Of a DNA stretch of 64,000 bases, positions 35,597-44,565 are shown in pieces. Position 1 is the first letter of the stretch, and every line of letters begins with the position of its first letter. The DNA is from Hyphomicrobiales bacterium (lineage in GTDB: Bacteria > Pseudomonadota > Alphaproteobacteria > Rhizobiales > Rhizobiaceae), in contig UCAG01000001.1 in the NCBI GenBank assembly GCA_900470285.1, positions 359,594 to 423,593 of the forward strand, given 5' to 3'. Position numbers and translations under genes: made by a program. The notes beneath the pieces were generated by a model that saw nothing but the letters and a program-made list of their open reading frames with translations, did not search any database and was not told where the DNA came from.

Positions 35597-36451
35597 TTAA
35601 CCCTCCCGTGCTTTGTTGCGGAAATCGAGCGACTGGATAATCGCGTCACCAACGACGTTCAGTGCAATAACCGTCAGTGCTACGGCACAGCCGGGAATGA
35701 TGATCACCCACGGAGCAACAAATAATTGCGCTGTACCCGAGCTCATCATCGCACCCCAGCTCGGTGTCGGCGGTTGTGCACCAAGCCCGAAGAAACCTAA
35801 TGTTGCTTCAAGAATAATCGCATCACCGGTAGCCAGCATGGCTGCCACAAGGACAGGAGCCAGAGAATTCGGCACGAGGTGACGAAACAGAATATGGAAA
35901 TTACTTGCACCCAGATTGATTGCAGCATCCACATAGGCTTCTTTTTTGATCTGCATGATCTGTGTACGCGTCAGTCGTGTAAATTGTGCCAGATAAGCAA
36001 TTGCGACAGCGATAATCACACCATGCAAACCTGCTCCAATGACTGCAACGAGCATGAGTGCAATCAGAATTTCCGGAAATGACCAGGTCAGATCAACCAC
36101 AGTCATCAGCACCCGATCAATCACACCGCCATAATAGCCGCAGATGGCTCCGAGTATCAGGCCGAATAAAACGGAAAAACCAACTGCCGTTACACTGACA
36201 GAAAGGGAAGTCTGCGCACCAACAATCATACGGGACAACACATCTCGGCCAAACTCATCTGTACCAAAAAGATGCGTCAGACTTGGCGCCTGATTCATGT
36301 TGATGATGTTTTGTGCGTCATAAGCATAAGGCACAATCAGCGTTGCAAAGATTGCCGACAAAACCAGTAAGATAAGGAAAAGCGCTGCAATTGCTACGGG
36401 AACCGAAACAGGAAGCCGCAAACGCCGTGTATCAGAGACAATCACTGTCAT
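35597..36451 (-). CDS. Peptide ABC transporter permease (DppC type)
   Basis: A 284-residue inner-membrane protein with six helices. The N-terminal region carries the OppC/DppC marker HLFGTDEFGRDVLSRMIVGA, and the EAA loop is EAYVDAAINLGASNFHILFRHLVPN. It forms the channel with the DppB-type subunit. ATGA overlap with the DppB gene stop at 36448-36451 shows coupled translation. Confidence 0.92.
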   Translation of the reverse strand: MTVIVSDTRRLRLPVSVPVAIAALFLILLVLSAIFATLIVPYAYDAQNIINMNQAPSLTHLFGTDEFGRDVLSRMIVGAQTSLSVSVTAVGFSVLFGLILGAICGYYGGVIDRVLMTVVDLTWSFPEILIALMLVAVIGAGLHGVIIAVAIAYLAQFTRLTRTQIMQIKKEAYVDAAINLGASNFHILFRHLVPNSLAPVLVAAMLATGDAIILEATLGFFGLGAQPPTPSWGAMMSSGTAQLFVAPWVIIIPGCAVALTVIALNVVGDAIIQSLDFRNKAREG

Positions 36452-37374
36452 TTTGCTGCCTCCCGCTGTCTCGGATCCATGGCTGCCTGTGCAACATCAC
36501 CGAGAATAGTTCCAAGAATGACGGCCATTGCCAGCATGAGCAGGCAGCCTTGCACCAGCGGATAATCCCGCTGATTAAGTGCACGGATCAGCAAAGACCC
36601 CAGTCCCGGGCGGGCGAACACCACTTCAACAGTAATTGCCCCGCCCAAAATCCAGCCGATGCGCAGACCGAGAATAGAAATGACCGGTACCATTGCATGA
36701 CGCAGCACATGGCTGATGCGGATACGGCTTTCAGATACGCCTTTCGCACGCAGTAACATGACAAAATCCTGCCGGCCGATTTCAATCATTGAAACTTTGG
36801 TCACACGGGCAACAAGAGCAACACCACCGAGACCAGTCGCAATGACCGGCAAAATCAGGGATGACCAGCCCCGCGTCCCTGAGACCGGCACCCAGCCCAG
36901 CCAAACGGCGAAAACCAGAATGAGCAGAAGTCCGAGCCAGAAACTGGGTATCGTCGAACCCAGCAAAATGCCGGTGGTAATACCGTTATCTAGACGGCTG
37001 CCATAATATTTCGCCGCTATAACGCCGGCGCTGATACCTGCAATTGTAGAAAACAGAAAAGCAAAACCGCCCAGTATCAAGCTATCCGGCAGGTTTTGTG
37101 CGATCAGTGCGCCAACCGGTCTGGACTGGATAATGGATGTGCCAAAATCCAGGGTCAGCACTCTGCCCATCCACATGACATATTGCTCAAACAGCCCTTT
37201 ATCCAGACCATATTTGGCCGCGATTTGCTCACGCAATGCCGGAGAAGAACCGGCACGCATGAGGTTATCAATCGGATCACCAGGCACGAGATGAATGACG
37301 AGAAAAACAATAACGGTAACAACAAAGAATACCGGTATGACCGCCAGAAGGCGTCTGAGAATGTATGACGTCAT
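36448..37374 (-). CDS. Peptide ABC transporter permease (DppB type)
   Basis: A 308-residue protein with six helices and the DppB N-terminal marker (YILRRLLAVIPVFFVVT, then VIHLVPGDPIDNLM). The EAA loop is QDFVMLLRAKGVSESRIRIS. ATG 37374 lies eight bases after the stop of the binding-protein gene; the GTG 18 bases further upstream overlaps that gene and is less likely. Confidence 0.9.
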   Translation of the reverse strand: MTSYILRRLLAVIPVFFVVTVIVFLVIHLVPGDPIDNLMRAGSSPALREQIAAKYGLDKGLFEQYVMWMGRVLTLDFGTSIIQSRPVGALIAQNLPDSLILGGFAFLFSTIAGISAGVIAAKYYGSRLDNGITTGILLGSTIPSFWLGLLLILVFAVWLGWVPVSGTRGWSSLILPVIATGLGGVALVARVTKVSMIEIGRQDFVMLLRAKGVSESRIRISHVLRHAMVPVISILGLRIGWILGGAITVEVVFARPGLGSLLIRALNQRDYPLVQGCLLMLAMAVILGTILGDVAQAAMDPRQREAAK

Positions 37375-37382
37375 AACTGTAT

Positions 37383-38969
37383 CTACTGCCACTTCGCATC
37401 GAGCAGAGCGACACCGCCAAGTGCGGTACTGCGAATTTTTTCCGGCAACACAATACGTCCGGTATTAATTGCAATTGTTTTTTCAAACTCGTGCAAAGGC
37501 ACAAAGACGAAATTTTCCAGCAGATTTTCATGATAGGCTGTGAATTTTTTTACACGTTCCTGCCAGTTGCGTGCTGTGTTTTCCGCATCTTTGCGCAACT
37601 CTTCTGAGCGCGGATCGTTCCAGCGTGTACTGTTCGGATGCGGAATATTATCACCGCTAAAGAACCAGCTCAGAATATCAGCATTATCCCAGTCATAATG
37701 ACTGACAGCCATCTGATAATCACCTTTTCGCAAGGCGTCTTTCATGCTGGCACTATCGAACAGGGTCACATCAACAACGAAACCAATATTTCTCAATTGT
37801 GCCTGAACAATTTCAGCAATGCGCTTATACGCCGTTTCAGATGTCGACCATAACTGGATTTTGAGCGGTGCGCCGCCTTTCGTGCGGACACCATCAGTGC
37901 CTGCTTTCCATCCTGCCTGATCCAGCAACAGATTTGCTTTTTCAATATCCGGACGAATGAGCACCTCGGAACGAACCGAGGATTCATCCAATGACGAAGC
38001 AAGAAATTGATGTGCAACAGCACCTGAGCCACCAAACACTGCTTTCAGGATTGGTTCCTGATCAACGGCACAAGCTACAGCCTGCCGGATTTGCGGGTCA
38101 GAAAAAGGAGCGGCACTTGTGTTGAACTGTAAATAGGAAGCACCTGTTGCCGGCATATTGCGCAACTCGATTTCACTATTTGCCTTCATCTGCGGGATAA
38201 ACTCCGCCGGAACGCCCAGCAAAATATCCGCGCCGCCGGTGTTCATTTCAAGGAATGCTGTGGAAGCATCCTGAATTTCACGAAGAACCAGACGCTCAAG
38301 AGCTGGTGCTCCTTTATTCTCTGATAATTCACTACCCCAGGCATAATCCTCGTTCGCAACCAGAACCGTTTCCTGCCCTACAATGAAGTTTTCCAGTTTA
38401 TAAGGACCGGTTCCGACAGCCTCGGTAACACCAAAATTGCCATTAGCAGCTTCATAAGCTTTAGGCGACGGGATACTCATAAAATAGGATGCCAGATTAT
38501 AAAGCAGATTAGGATCAGGACGCTTCATTTCAAAACGTACCGTGTGCTCATCAATGACAACTACTTTTTCAATTGCATCACTGACATGCTGGTTCGAACT
38601 ATTTGCAAACTGTCTAACCCACCAGACAATTGTATCTGCATTAAAAGGTTCACCATCGTGGAAAAGGACATTCTTTTTCAGCCGGAATGTCCAGTTCAGG
38701 CCGTCTTCACTTTCTTGCCAGGATTCAGCGAGATGCGGATGAAATGTATGCTGATCAGACATAGCAATCAGCCGGTCATAAATCAGATCTGCCGCAACAC
38801 TGAGTAGTGTTGCACGGATCGGATCCAAATGCGGTGCACCGGTTTCATCACTGGCAAGCACAATAACAACTTCCGGGCCAAATGCCTGCACAGGAAGACT
38901 AGTTGACAGCAGGGTTTGTGTAGTAAGAAGAAAAGCTGTTGACGACAGCAAAAAATCACGACGGTTCAT
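37383..38969 (-). CDS. Peptide ABC transporter substrate-binding protein (SBP_bac_5), Tat-like signal
   Basis: A 528-residue family 5 binding protein. Its N-terminus MNRRDFLLSSTAF has an RRxFL motif typical of twin-arginine export, rather than a plain Sec signal, cleaved near VQAFG. Family 5 motifs include LAESWQESEDGLNWTFRLKK and FHDGEPFNADTIVW. The ligand is probably a peptide or peptide-like amide. GGAGG precedes ATG 38969. It is the first gene of the SBP-DppBCDF-M81 unit, and an RpiR regulator is divergent from it. Confidence 0.9.
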   Translation of the reverse strand: MNRRDFLLSSTAFLLTTQTLLSTSLPVQAFGPEVVIVLASDETGAPHLDPIRATLLSVAADLIYDRLIAMSDQHTFHPHLAESWQESEDGLNWTFRLKKNVLFHDGEPFNADTIVWWVRQFANSSNQHVSDAIEKVVVIDEHTVRFEMKRPDPNLLYNLASYFMSIPSPKAYEAANGNFGVTEAVGTGPYKLENFIVGQETVLVANEDYAWGSELSENKGAPALERLVLREIQDASTAFLEMNTGGADILLGVPAEFIPQMKANSEIELRNMPATGASYLQFNTSAAPFSDPQIRQAVACAVDQEPILKAVFGGSGAVAHQFLASSLDESSVRSEVLIRPDIEKANLLLDQAGWKAGTDGVRTKGGAPLKIQLWSTSETAYKRIAEIVQAQLRNIGFVVDVTLFDSASMKDALRKGDYQMAVSHYDWDNADILSWFFSGDNIPHPNSTRWNDPRSEELRKDAENTARNWQERVKKFTAYHENLLENFVFVPLHEFEKTIAINTGRIVLPEKIRSTALGGVALLDAKWQ

Positions 38970-39116
38970 TATTCCTCCACCGGCCGGGCTTTGCCCTGTT
39001 ACGTTTACTCCTGCCGGAGTACCGTTTTATAATTATGGAGGATGCTAGATTGATTCTTTTCTGTCATCAATGATTAAAAGACAGAAAATTTACATTCAAT
39101 TTAATGGGAACAATTA

Positions 39117-39971
39117 ATGTCTGAAGCTATCCGCGAACGCCTGAAATCAAGCCTTGAGGATAGCACCTCAGCAGGTAGTCAGATTGCAAACTACATGCTG
39201 ACCAATCTCAATTCACTGCCCTTTGAAAATGCAGCAACACTTGCTGAGAAAATCGGTGTCAGCGAAGTGACAATCGGACGCTTTTGCCGAAAGCTTGGCT
39301 ATAAGCATTTCAAAGATTTAAAGACCGAATTAGGCGAATCCATCGGCCATCAGCCATGGCTGGTCGGCGACCGTTTAAAAGAATTCACTGAGGAAAGCAG
39401 TAAAGGTGATGCCTCTGCCAAAATCCTCGAGAAAGAGATTGCTGCGCTTGTTCATATTCATGAACTCGCACGTAAACCGCAATGGAAAGTAGCCGCCAAC
39501 CGTCTTGCCACAGCTAAGAAGGTCTTTGTTGTCGGTTTCCAGACAGAGCGTGGTCTCGCACAATATTTTGCACATCAATTACAATATTTGCGCAATGACA
39601 TCTTTATCGTCGACACTTCAAACGGCAATTTCTCTGAAATTTTCTTAAACGATAACAGTCACTCCGCTCTTGTATTATTTGAAGCGCGCAAATATTCCAA
39701 CCTTGCTGCCTTGCTTGCACGCCGCGCGAAAGCTGCCGGTATTCCTATTACGCTGTTTACTGACCCCTACTGCCACTGGTGTCGCGGTGTTGCGACAGAA
39801 ACCTTTAATGTCCCTACAGATACAGGCACATTCTGGGATTCGACTGCAATGATGGCTGTGTTGGGAAACCTGTTGCTTAATGAAGTCGTCAGCCAGCTCG
39901 GACCGTCTGTGGAAACACGGATGAATGAAATATCCGAGCTCTACAAACATTTTACCGGCCACACCAAATAA
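39117..39971 (+). CDS. MurR/RpiR-family transcriptional regulator
   Basis: A 284-residue regulator with an N-terminal HTH_6 domain (ATLAEKIGVSEVTIGRFCRKLGYKHFKDLK, about residues 40-70) and a C-terminal SIS domain (VFVVGFQTERGLAQYFAHQL onward), which normally binds phosphosugars; here the SIS motif is degenerate, as in regulators of amino-acid or peptide use. It is divergent from the peptide transporter operon and lies beside a second binding-protein gene, so it probably controls both. Confidence 0.88.
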   Translation: MSEAIRERLKSSLEDSTSAGSQIANYMLTNLNSLPFENAATLAEKIGVSEVTIGRFCRKLGYKHFKDLKTELGESIGHQPWLVGDRLKEFTEESSKGDASAKILEKEIAALVHIHELARKPQWKVAANRLATAKKVFVVGFQTERGLAQYFAHQLQYLRNDIFIVDTSNGNFSEIFLNDNSHSALVLFEARKYSNLAALLARRAKAAGIPITLFTDPYCHWCRGVATETFNVPTDTGTFWDSTAMMAVLGNLLLNEVVSQLGPSVETRMNEISELYKHFTGHTK

Positions 39972-40033
39972 GCCTGTACAGAATCCCCCATCAACAGCTT
40001 CACAGCAATCTACGCTGCTTTCTGTCAAGAACA

Positions 40034-40071
40034 GGCATCGCTTTCGTCAGTTTTCTGTCAAGAGCGATGCC
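40034..40071. terminator. Hairpin between convergent rpiR and second SBP genes
   Basis: A 9-base perfect stem (GGCATCGCT / AGCGATGCC) with a 20-base loop sits between the two stops. Both flanks contain several T residues but no clean run, so it is only a probable terminator. Confidence 0.4.
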
Positions 40072-40083
40072 GTTTACTGTTTC

Positions 40084-41703
40084 TTACTCGTCGAGATCAA
40101 CATTCTTAAAGCGATGTGAGCCCAGCGGTTCCATCACATAATTTTTGACCTTTTTCGACATCGGCAGCACAACGGTTGAATGGGCAATCGGCAGCCATGG
40201 TGCCTGCTCATCAATATATTCCTGCGCTTTTTCATAGATCTCTTTGCGCTTTGTAGCATCAGAGGTAATGCGCCCCTGCTGCAACAGGTCATCCACCGGC
40301 TTATAGCACCAGTTTGACATGTTGCTGGAACCGATTGCCGAGCACACAAAGAAGAAACTCAGCATATTATCCGGATCGCCGTTATCACTGGTCGCACCGA
40401 GGATCACTGCACCGTCACGCGCTTTGTCACGGCTTTTCTTCAGATATTCGCCCCATTCATAGGATACGATCTCAACCTTCACACCGACCTGTGCGAGATC
40501 GGCCTGCATCATCTCGGCAGTACGACGCGCATTCGGCATATAAGGTCTGGCCACTGGCATTGCCCAGATCTTCATATTCAGATCTTTAACACCGGCCTCA
40601 TCCAGCATTTTCTTTGCCTGTTCCAGATCATAAACCGGACCTTTAATCGCTCCGTTATAGCTCCACATTGTCGGCGGCACACCGGTTTGCGCAACCTGTC
40701 CGAAGCCCTGATAGATACTATCGACAATCGCCTGACGGTTGATCGCCATATTCAGCGCCTTACGCACTTTCACGTTGTCAAAAGGTGCAACAAGCGTGTT
40801 GTAAGACATATAAGCGACATTGAGCCCCGGTTGCTCCACAACTGTCAGCGACGGATCGGCTTTAAGCCCCTCCACATCCGCCGGAGCCGGATAAGGTGCA
40901 ATCTGGCATTCGCCCGCTTTCAGACGTTGCATACGCGTCGTGGAATCCACGGTAATCGCAAAAATCAGCGTATCAATTTTCGGCTTACCGCCCCAGTAGT
41001 CAGGATTCGCTGCGAAACGAATGACCGCATCCTGCTGATAGGCATTAAACACAAAAGGGCCTGTGCCGACAGGCTTATGATCGAGATCCAGCTGATTGCC
41101 GGATTTCTCCAGCTGAGCCGCATATTCTGCAGACAGAATAACACCGAAATTCAGCGCCAGTTTCGCCAGCAGCGAGGCATCCGGCTGGTTGAGCACAAAT
41201 TTGACCGTATGATCGTCCACTTTCACGATCTCTTTGACGATCTTGCCCATCTCCATCGCATCGAACATTTCCCAATTGCCCATGCCGGTATAATTATACC
41301 ACGGACTGGTTTTGTCGATCTGACGGTTATACGAGAACAATACATCATCCGCGTTGAATTCACGCGACGGTGTAAAATAATCCGTTTTCTGGAACTGCAC
41401 GCCTTCCCGCAATTTCAGCACATATTCCAGATTATCATCCGAAATTGTCCAGCTCTCGGCCAGTCCCGGTACGATCTCTGTTGTGCCGGCTTTAAACTCA
41501 GTCAGACGATCATAGACCGTCTCGGATGAGGCATCCCATGTGCTGTTTGTCGAGTAAAGCGCAGCATCAAAACCTTCCGGCGAACCTTCGGAACAATAAA
41601 CCAGTGTCTTAGCCTGTGCGGCAACCGTTCCGCCAACAATTGCAAGCGCACCGGAGAGCAATGTTGCACCCAGCAACGCTGCCCGAGATGAAAACAAACG
41701 CAT
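40084..41703 (-). CDS. Peptide ABC transporter substrate-binding protein (SBP_bac_5, DppA-like)
   Basis: A 539-residue periplasmic protein with a Sec signal peptide (MRLFSSRAALLGATLL... cleaved after VAAQA). The mature start KTLVYCSEGSPEGFDAALY and the GTGPFVFNAYQ and FDNVKVRKALNMAINRQAI motifs are typical of DppA-type binding proteins; two Cys pairs of DppA appear conserved (YCSEG; FVCSAIGSSNMSNWCYK). No permease genes accompany it, so it probably shares the DppBCDF channel 3 kb away. ATG 41703 has GGAGG six bases upstream. It lies 28 bases after the creatininase-family gene. Confidence 0.9.
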   Translation of the reverse strand: MRLFSSRAALLGATLLSGALAIVGGTVAAQAKTLVYCSEGSPEGFDAALYSTNSTWDASSETVYDRLTEFKAGTTEIVPGLAESWTISDDNLEYVLKLREGVQFQKTDYFTPSREFNADDVLFSYNRQIDKTSPWYNYTGMGNWEMFDAMEMGKIVKEIVKVDDHTVKFVLNQPDASLLAKLALNFGVILSAEYAAQLEKSGNQLDLDHKPVGTGPFVFNAYQQDAVIRFAANPDYWGGKPKIDTLIFAITVDSTTRMQRLKAGECQIAPYPAPADVEGLKADPSLTVVEQPGLNVAYMSYNTLVAPFDNVKVRKALNMAINRQAIVDSIYQGFGQVAQTGVPPTMWSYNGAIKGPVYDLEQAKKMLDEAGVKDLNMKIWAMPVARPYMPNARRTAEMMQADLAQVGVKVEIVSYEWGEYLKKSRDKARDGAVILGATSDNGDPDNMLSFFFVCSAIGSSNMSNWCYKPVDDLLQQGRITSDATKRKEIYEKAQEYIDEQAPWLPIAHSTVVLPMSKKVKNYVMEPLGSHRFKNVDLDE

Positions 41704-41731
41704 AATCTTCCTCCCCATTATGCACCCAATT

Positions 41732-42562
41732 TTAGATTTCGAGCCGACCGGCTGATGTTTTCTGACCACGACCAGCGGACCAAACCGGATCCGGTGTCGT
41801 CCACAGTGCATCACAGCGAATAAGCTTCGCAACTTCAGCAGCCTGCAAATTCAGAAAACGCTCGCCCTTTTCAGCTGTCGCACTGCGCGGATCGCCCCAT
41901 GTACCGGTCGTCGGCGCATGCTCCGAGAAAGAGTAGAAGCGCGTTGCTCCCTTTGGCAGATTTTCCAACGGATGTTGCTGATTACCGAAAGCCTGCTCGA
42001 AACGATCTGAGCGCACGGTTTGCGGCGTAATTGCCAGCATCACCGAAGCTTCACCCTCACAGGCGTGATGCGCACCGGTATCGACCTCAAAAATCTGCGC
42101 TGTTTCTTCCTGTGCCAACTCCCAAGGCAGCGTGGATACAATCGGCATTGAGAATTCAACAGCCAGCTCACGCACTGCGACCGCCAGCGGATCAATATTT
42201 CCGCCATGACCGTTCACGATCAGAAGACGTGAGAAACCGAGCGCTTTAAGGGAGCGCACAATACATTGCAGGACTTTGCGCAATGCTTCAAAATCCAGCG
42301 TAATCGTCCCGCCGAATGGCAAATGATGTTCACTCATTCCGAGCCACAAACCCGGCAAAACCGCCACCGGCATTTCACCAGAAACCAGACGCGCAGCTCG
42401 AATTGCCGCTTCAGAGGCACTCGCAGTATCAGTAATAACCGGCAAATGCGGGCCATGCTGTTCCAGCGAACCGATCGGCAAAATTGCCAGCGCATTTTTA
42501 CCTGCTGCAATCTCCCGTAAATCTGGTGCGGTCATACGTGCCCATTCAACTTCTGCTACCAT
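41732..42562 (-). CDS. Creatininase-family amidohydrolase
   Basis: A 276-residue enzyme whose metal ligands fall at the same numbers as in creatininase: Glu34 and His36 (GSLEQHGPHL), Asp45 (VITD), then NGHGG and AHHACEGEAS. The family opens cyclic amides (creatinine) or hydrolyses formamide/lactam bonds (MftE, ArfB, dehydratase-type members); the exact substrate is unknown. It is co-transcribed with the second binding-protein gene, so it probably acts on what that protein helps import. Confidence 0.88.
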   Translation of the reverse strand: MVAEVEWARMTAPDLREIAAGKNALAILPIGSLEQHGPHLPVITDTASASEAAIRAARLVSGEMPVAVLPGLWLGMSEHHLPFGGTITLDFEALRKVLQCIVRSLKALGFSRLLIVNGHGGNIDPLAVAVRELAVEFSMPIVSTLPWELAQEETAQIFEVDTGAHHACEGEASVMLAITPQTVRSDRFEQAFGNQQHPLENLPKGATRFYSFSEHAPTTGTWGDPRSATAEKGERFLNLQAAEVAKLIRCDALWTTPDPVWSAGRGQKTSAGRLEI

Positions 42563-42588
42563 TTCTCTCTCCCGCTCATATAAAATAA

Positions 42589-42611
42589 AACCGGCACATG
42601 ACGTGCCGGTT
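42589..42611 (-). terminator. Terminator of the D-arginine-dehydrogenase-like gene
   Basis: A perfect 9-base stem (AACCGGCAC / GTGCCGGTT) with loop ATGAC, followed on the reverse strand by a T-rich tract (TTTTATTTTA). It lies a few bases past the flavoenzyme stop and separates it from the creatininase gene. Confidence 0.75.
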
Positions 42612-42616
42612 GATGA

Positions 42617-43738
42617 TTAATTTGTTTTGTGCAGAAACCGCTCCGGTGCCAATGCTTCAGCAGTAACGCCAAGTTTCACCAATTCATCCGGCAATGGCTC
42701 ATGCCTGACCAGTTTCGCGGTCATATCCGCCAAAGCCAGCGAGACCTGAAAACCGTAGCCGCCTTGTCCGACCAGCCAGAAAAAACCGGATAAACGCGGA
42801 TCAAAGCCAACCACCGGCGTACGATCCGGTGCAAATGTCCTGAGCCCTGCCCATGGCGTTGAAGGGCGACCAATGTGCAGTGTGGTGGCCTGCTCAATAC
42901 GGTCAACGGCGATCGCAACATCCAGATCTTCCGGATAGGCATCACAAGGCGGCGTATCGGTTTCATCGGCCAATGAGCCGATCAGACGTCCGGCATCCGG
43001 CTTGAAATAAAACTGCTCATGCAGATCAACGACCAATGGCCATTCACGCAAGGCTTCATCCTCTGCATCGAACATAAAAGCTGTGCGGCGTTTCGGCTGC
43101 ATACCGAGACCGGACAACCCTGCCCGCTCGGCAATGACATCCGCCCATGCACCGGAAGCATTGATAACAATATCCGCCTCGTAAGCACCGGTATTCGTCA
43201 CCACCTGAAATCCGTTTTCGGTTTTACGGATTTCCAGCACTTCTTCACCAAGACGCACAGTTCCTCCCGCTGCTTTAAACTGAGCGGCGCGGTCGCTGAG
43301 CATTTTGTTGGTATCAATATCCATGGCGTCAGCTTCATAGACACCCCCGCAGGTCTTATCCTGCGGAACCACGGCAACCATTGCATGAACATCTGCGGCA
43401 GACAGGCGACGTACTGACGGCAGTAGTGCCTGCAATTCCTGCGCCAGTTCATCAATCGCAGCAGCGTCAGTCAGACCACCGATATGCAAAGCACCGCGAC
43501 GATGTTCAAAGAAACCGCCATTTTCCAATGCCGGACGACTGGCAACCGACAATCCGCGTACAACACGGTTACCGTAGGTTTCCGAGAAGAGAGCGGCCGA
43601 ACGGCCGCTCGCATGATAGCCAAGCTGTTTTTCGCGCTCCAGCAACAGAACTGAAGACGACTGAGCCAAAACAGCAGCAGCGGAAAGGCCTGCAATGCCT
43701 CCGCCGATAACGATAATAGTTTTTGAATTTTCTCCCAT
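42617..43738 (-). CDS. FAD-dependent D-amino acid dehydrogenase, D-arginine dehydrogenase (DauA)-like
   Basis: The 373-residue DAO-family flavoenzyme has the FAD motif IIVIGGGIAGLSAAAVLA and closely follows Pseudomonas DauA throughout: LEREKQLGYHASGRSAA, QPKRRTAFMF (Arg222 equivalent), QFYFKPDAG (Tyr249), WAGLRTFAPD (Arg305) and GQGGYGFQ. It would oxidise D-amino acids to 2-oxo acids plus ammonia. By my alignment Tyr53 is kept but DauA His48 is replaced by Leu, so substrate range may differ. ATG 43738. The XRE-cupin regulator gene is divergent. Confidence 0.85.
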   Translation of the reverse strand: MGENSKTIIVIGGGIAGLSAAAVLAQSSSVLLLEREKQLGYHASGRSAALFSETYGNRVVRGLSVASRPALENGGFFEHRRGALHIGGLTDAAAIDELAQELQALLPSVRRLSAADVHAMVAVVPQDKTCGGVYEADAMDIDTNKMLSDRAAQFKAAGGTVRLGEEVLEIRKTENGFQVVTNTGAYEADIVINASGAWADVIAERAGLSGLGMQPKRRTAFMFDAEDEALREWPLVVDLHEQFYFKPDAGRLIGSLADETDTPPCDAYPEDLDVAIAVDRIEQATTLHIGRPSTPWAGLRTFAPDRTPVVGFDPRLSGFFWLVGQGGYGFQVSLALADMTAKLVRHEPLPDELVKLGVTAEALAPERFLHKTN

Positions 43739-43851
43739 AAAGAATTGCTATGTCAGTTTTCTAACTTAGTCAATATTTAGCATATAATAAAAATCTTGCT
43801 CCGTTTTCTTGCACAGAATAAGATAGAGCCCAGAATTAAAGCGGAGTAAAA

Positions 43852-44475
43852 ATGTCCGGACAGCCCAATCTTGCCAATTGCCTGCGCAAACTGCGCAAGA
43901 ACCACCAATGGACGCTGCAACAAGTCAGCGACCGCACAGGTGTTGCGGTTTCCACGCTGTCCAAAGTTGAGAATGATCAACTGTCTCTGAGCTATGACAA
44001 ACTGCTGCAAATCTGCCATGGCTTAGGCATTCATGTTACTGAGCTTTTAAGCTGCGATAATGATCCTGCCACCAATCGCGCACGGCGTTCTGTGAGCTCG
44101 GCCATGTCGACATTGCGTCAGCTGACGCAAAATTACGATTATCATTATCTGGCAACCGACCTCATTCGCAAAAGAATGGTGCCAATCCATGCTTTTGCCC
44201 GTGCCCGCTCAATGGAAGAATTCGGTCCCCTGACCAGACATGCCGGTGAGGAGTTTCTGATTGTTCTCAATGGTGAAATTGAACTACATACCGATCAATA
44301 TAAGCCGGTACGGCTGAAAGCCGGTGAAAGTGTCTATATCGATTCAACCATGGGACATGCCTATCTATCGGTGAGCGAGCAGGATGCAGAAATCCTGTGT
44401 GTCTGTTCAGGTAGTGAACCCGACATGGAAAACACCCTGCTCGGCATCAGCTCTCTGCAAATTGTAGACGAGTAG
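43852..44475 (+). CDS. XRE-family regulator with C-terminal cupin domain
   Basis: A 207-residue protein: helix-turn-helix at about residues 8-62 (WTLQQVSDRTGVAVSTLSKVENDQ) and a cupin sensor domain at about 115-195 (RHAGEEFLIVLNGEIELHTD, then LKAGESVYIDSTMGHAY). This layout is common in regulators of amino-acid and polyamine catabolism (PuuR type). It is divergent from the D-amino acid dehydrogenase gene with a 113-base gap, so that gene is the likely target. Confidence 0.88.
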   Translation: MSGQPNLANCLRKLRKNHQWTLQQVSDRTGVAVSTLSKVENDQLSLSYDKLLQICHGLGIHVTELLSCDNDPATNRARRSVSSAMSTLRQLTQNYDYHYLATDLIRKRMVPIHAFARARSMEEFGPLTRHAGEEFLIVLNGEIELHTDQYKPVRLKAGESVYIDSTMGHAYLSVSEQDAEILCVCSGSEPDMENTLLGISSLQIVDE

Positions 44476-44517
44476 ACCGCACAATTTTGTATATTCAGCA
44501 TCTGCTTGTGTCCTGTG

Positions 44518-44560
44518 CAACACGGAGACAGGCAGAGCCACATCCCCGTGTTGTGTTTTG
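44518..44560 (+). terminator. Probable terminator of the XRE-cupin gene
   Basis: An 8-base stem (CAACACGG at 44518-44525, CCGTGTTG at 44546-44553) with a 20-base loop is followed by TGTTTTG. It lies between this gene and the convergent GNAT gene. Confidence 0.45.
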
Positions 44561-44565
44561 AATAC

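Noticed and set aside
40687..41529. A 280-codon forward frame
   Set aside because: Antisense shadow of the DppA-like binding-protein gene; Arg/His-rich with no domain pattern.
43777..44019. An 80-codon reverse frame
   Set aside because: Overlaps the XRE-cupin gene start, which has a clear helix-turn-helix in the other strand.
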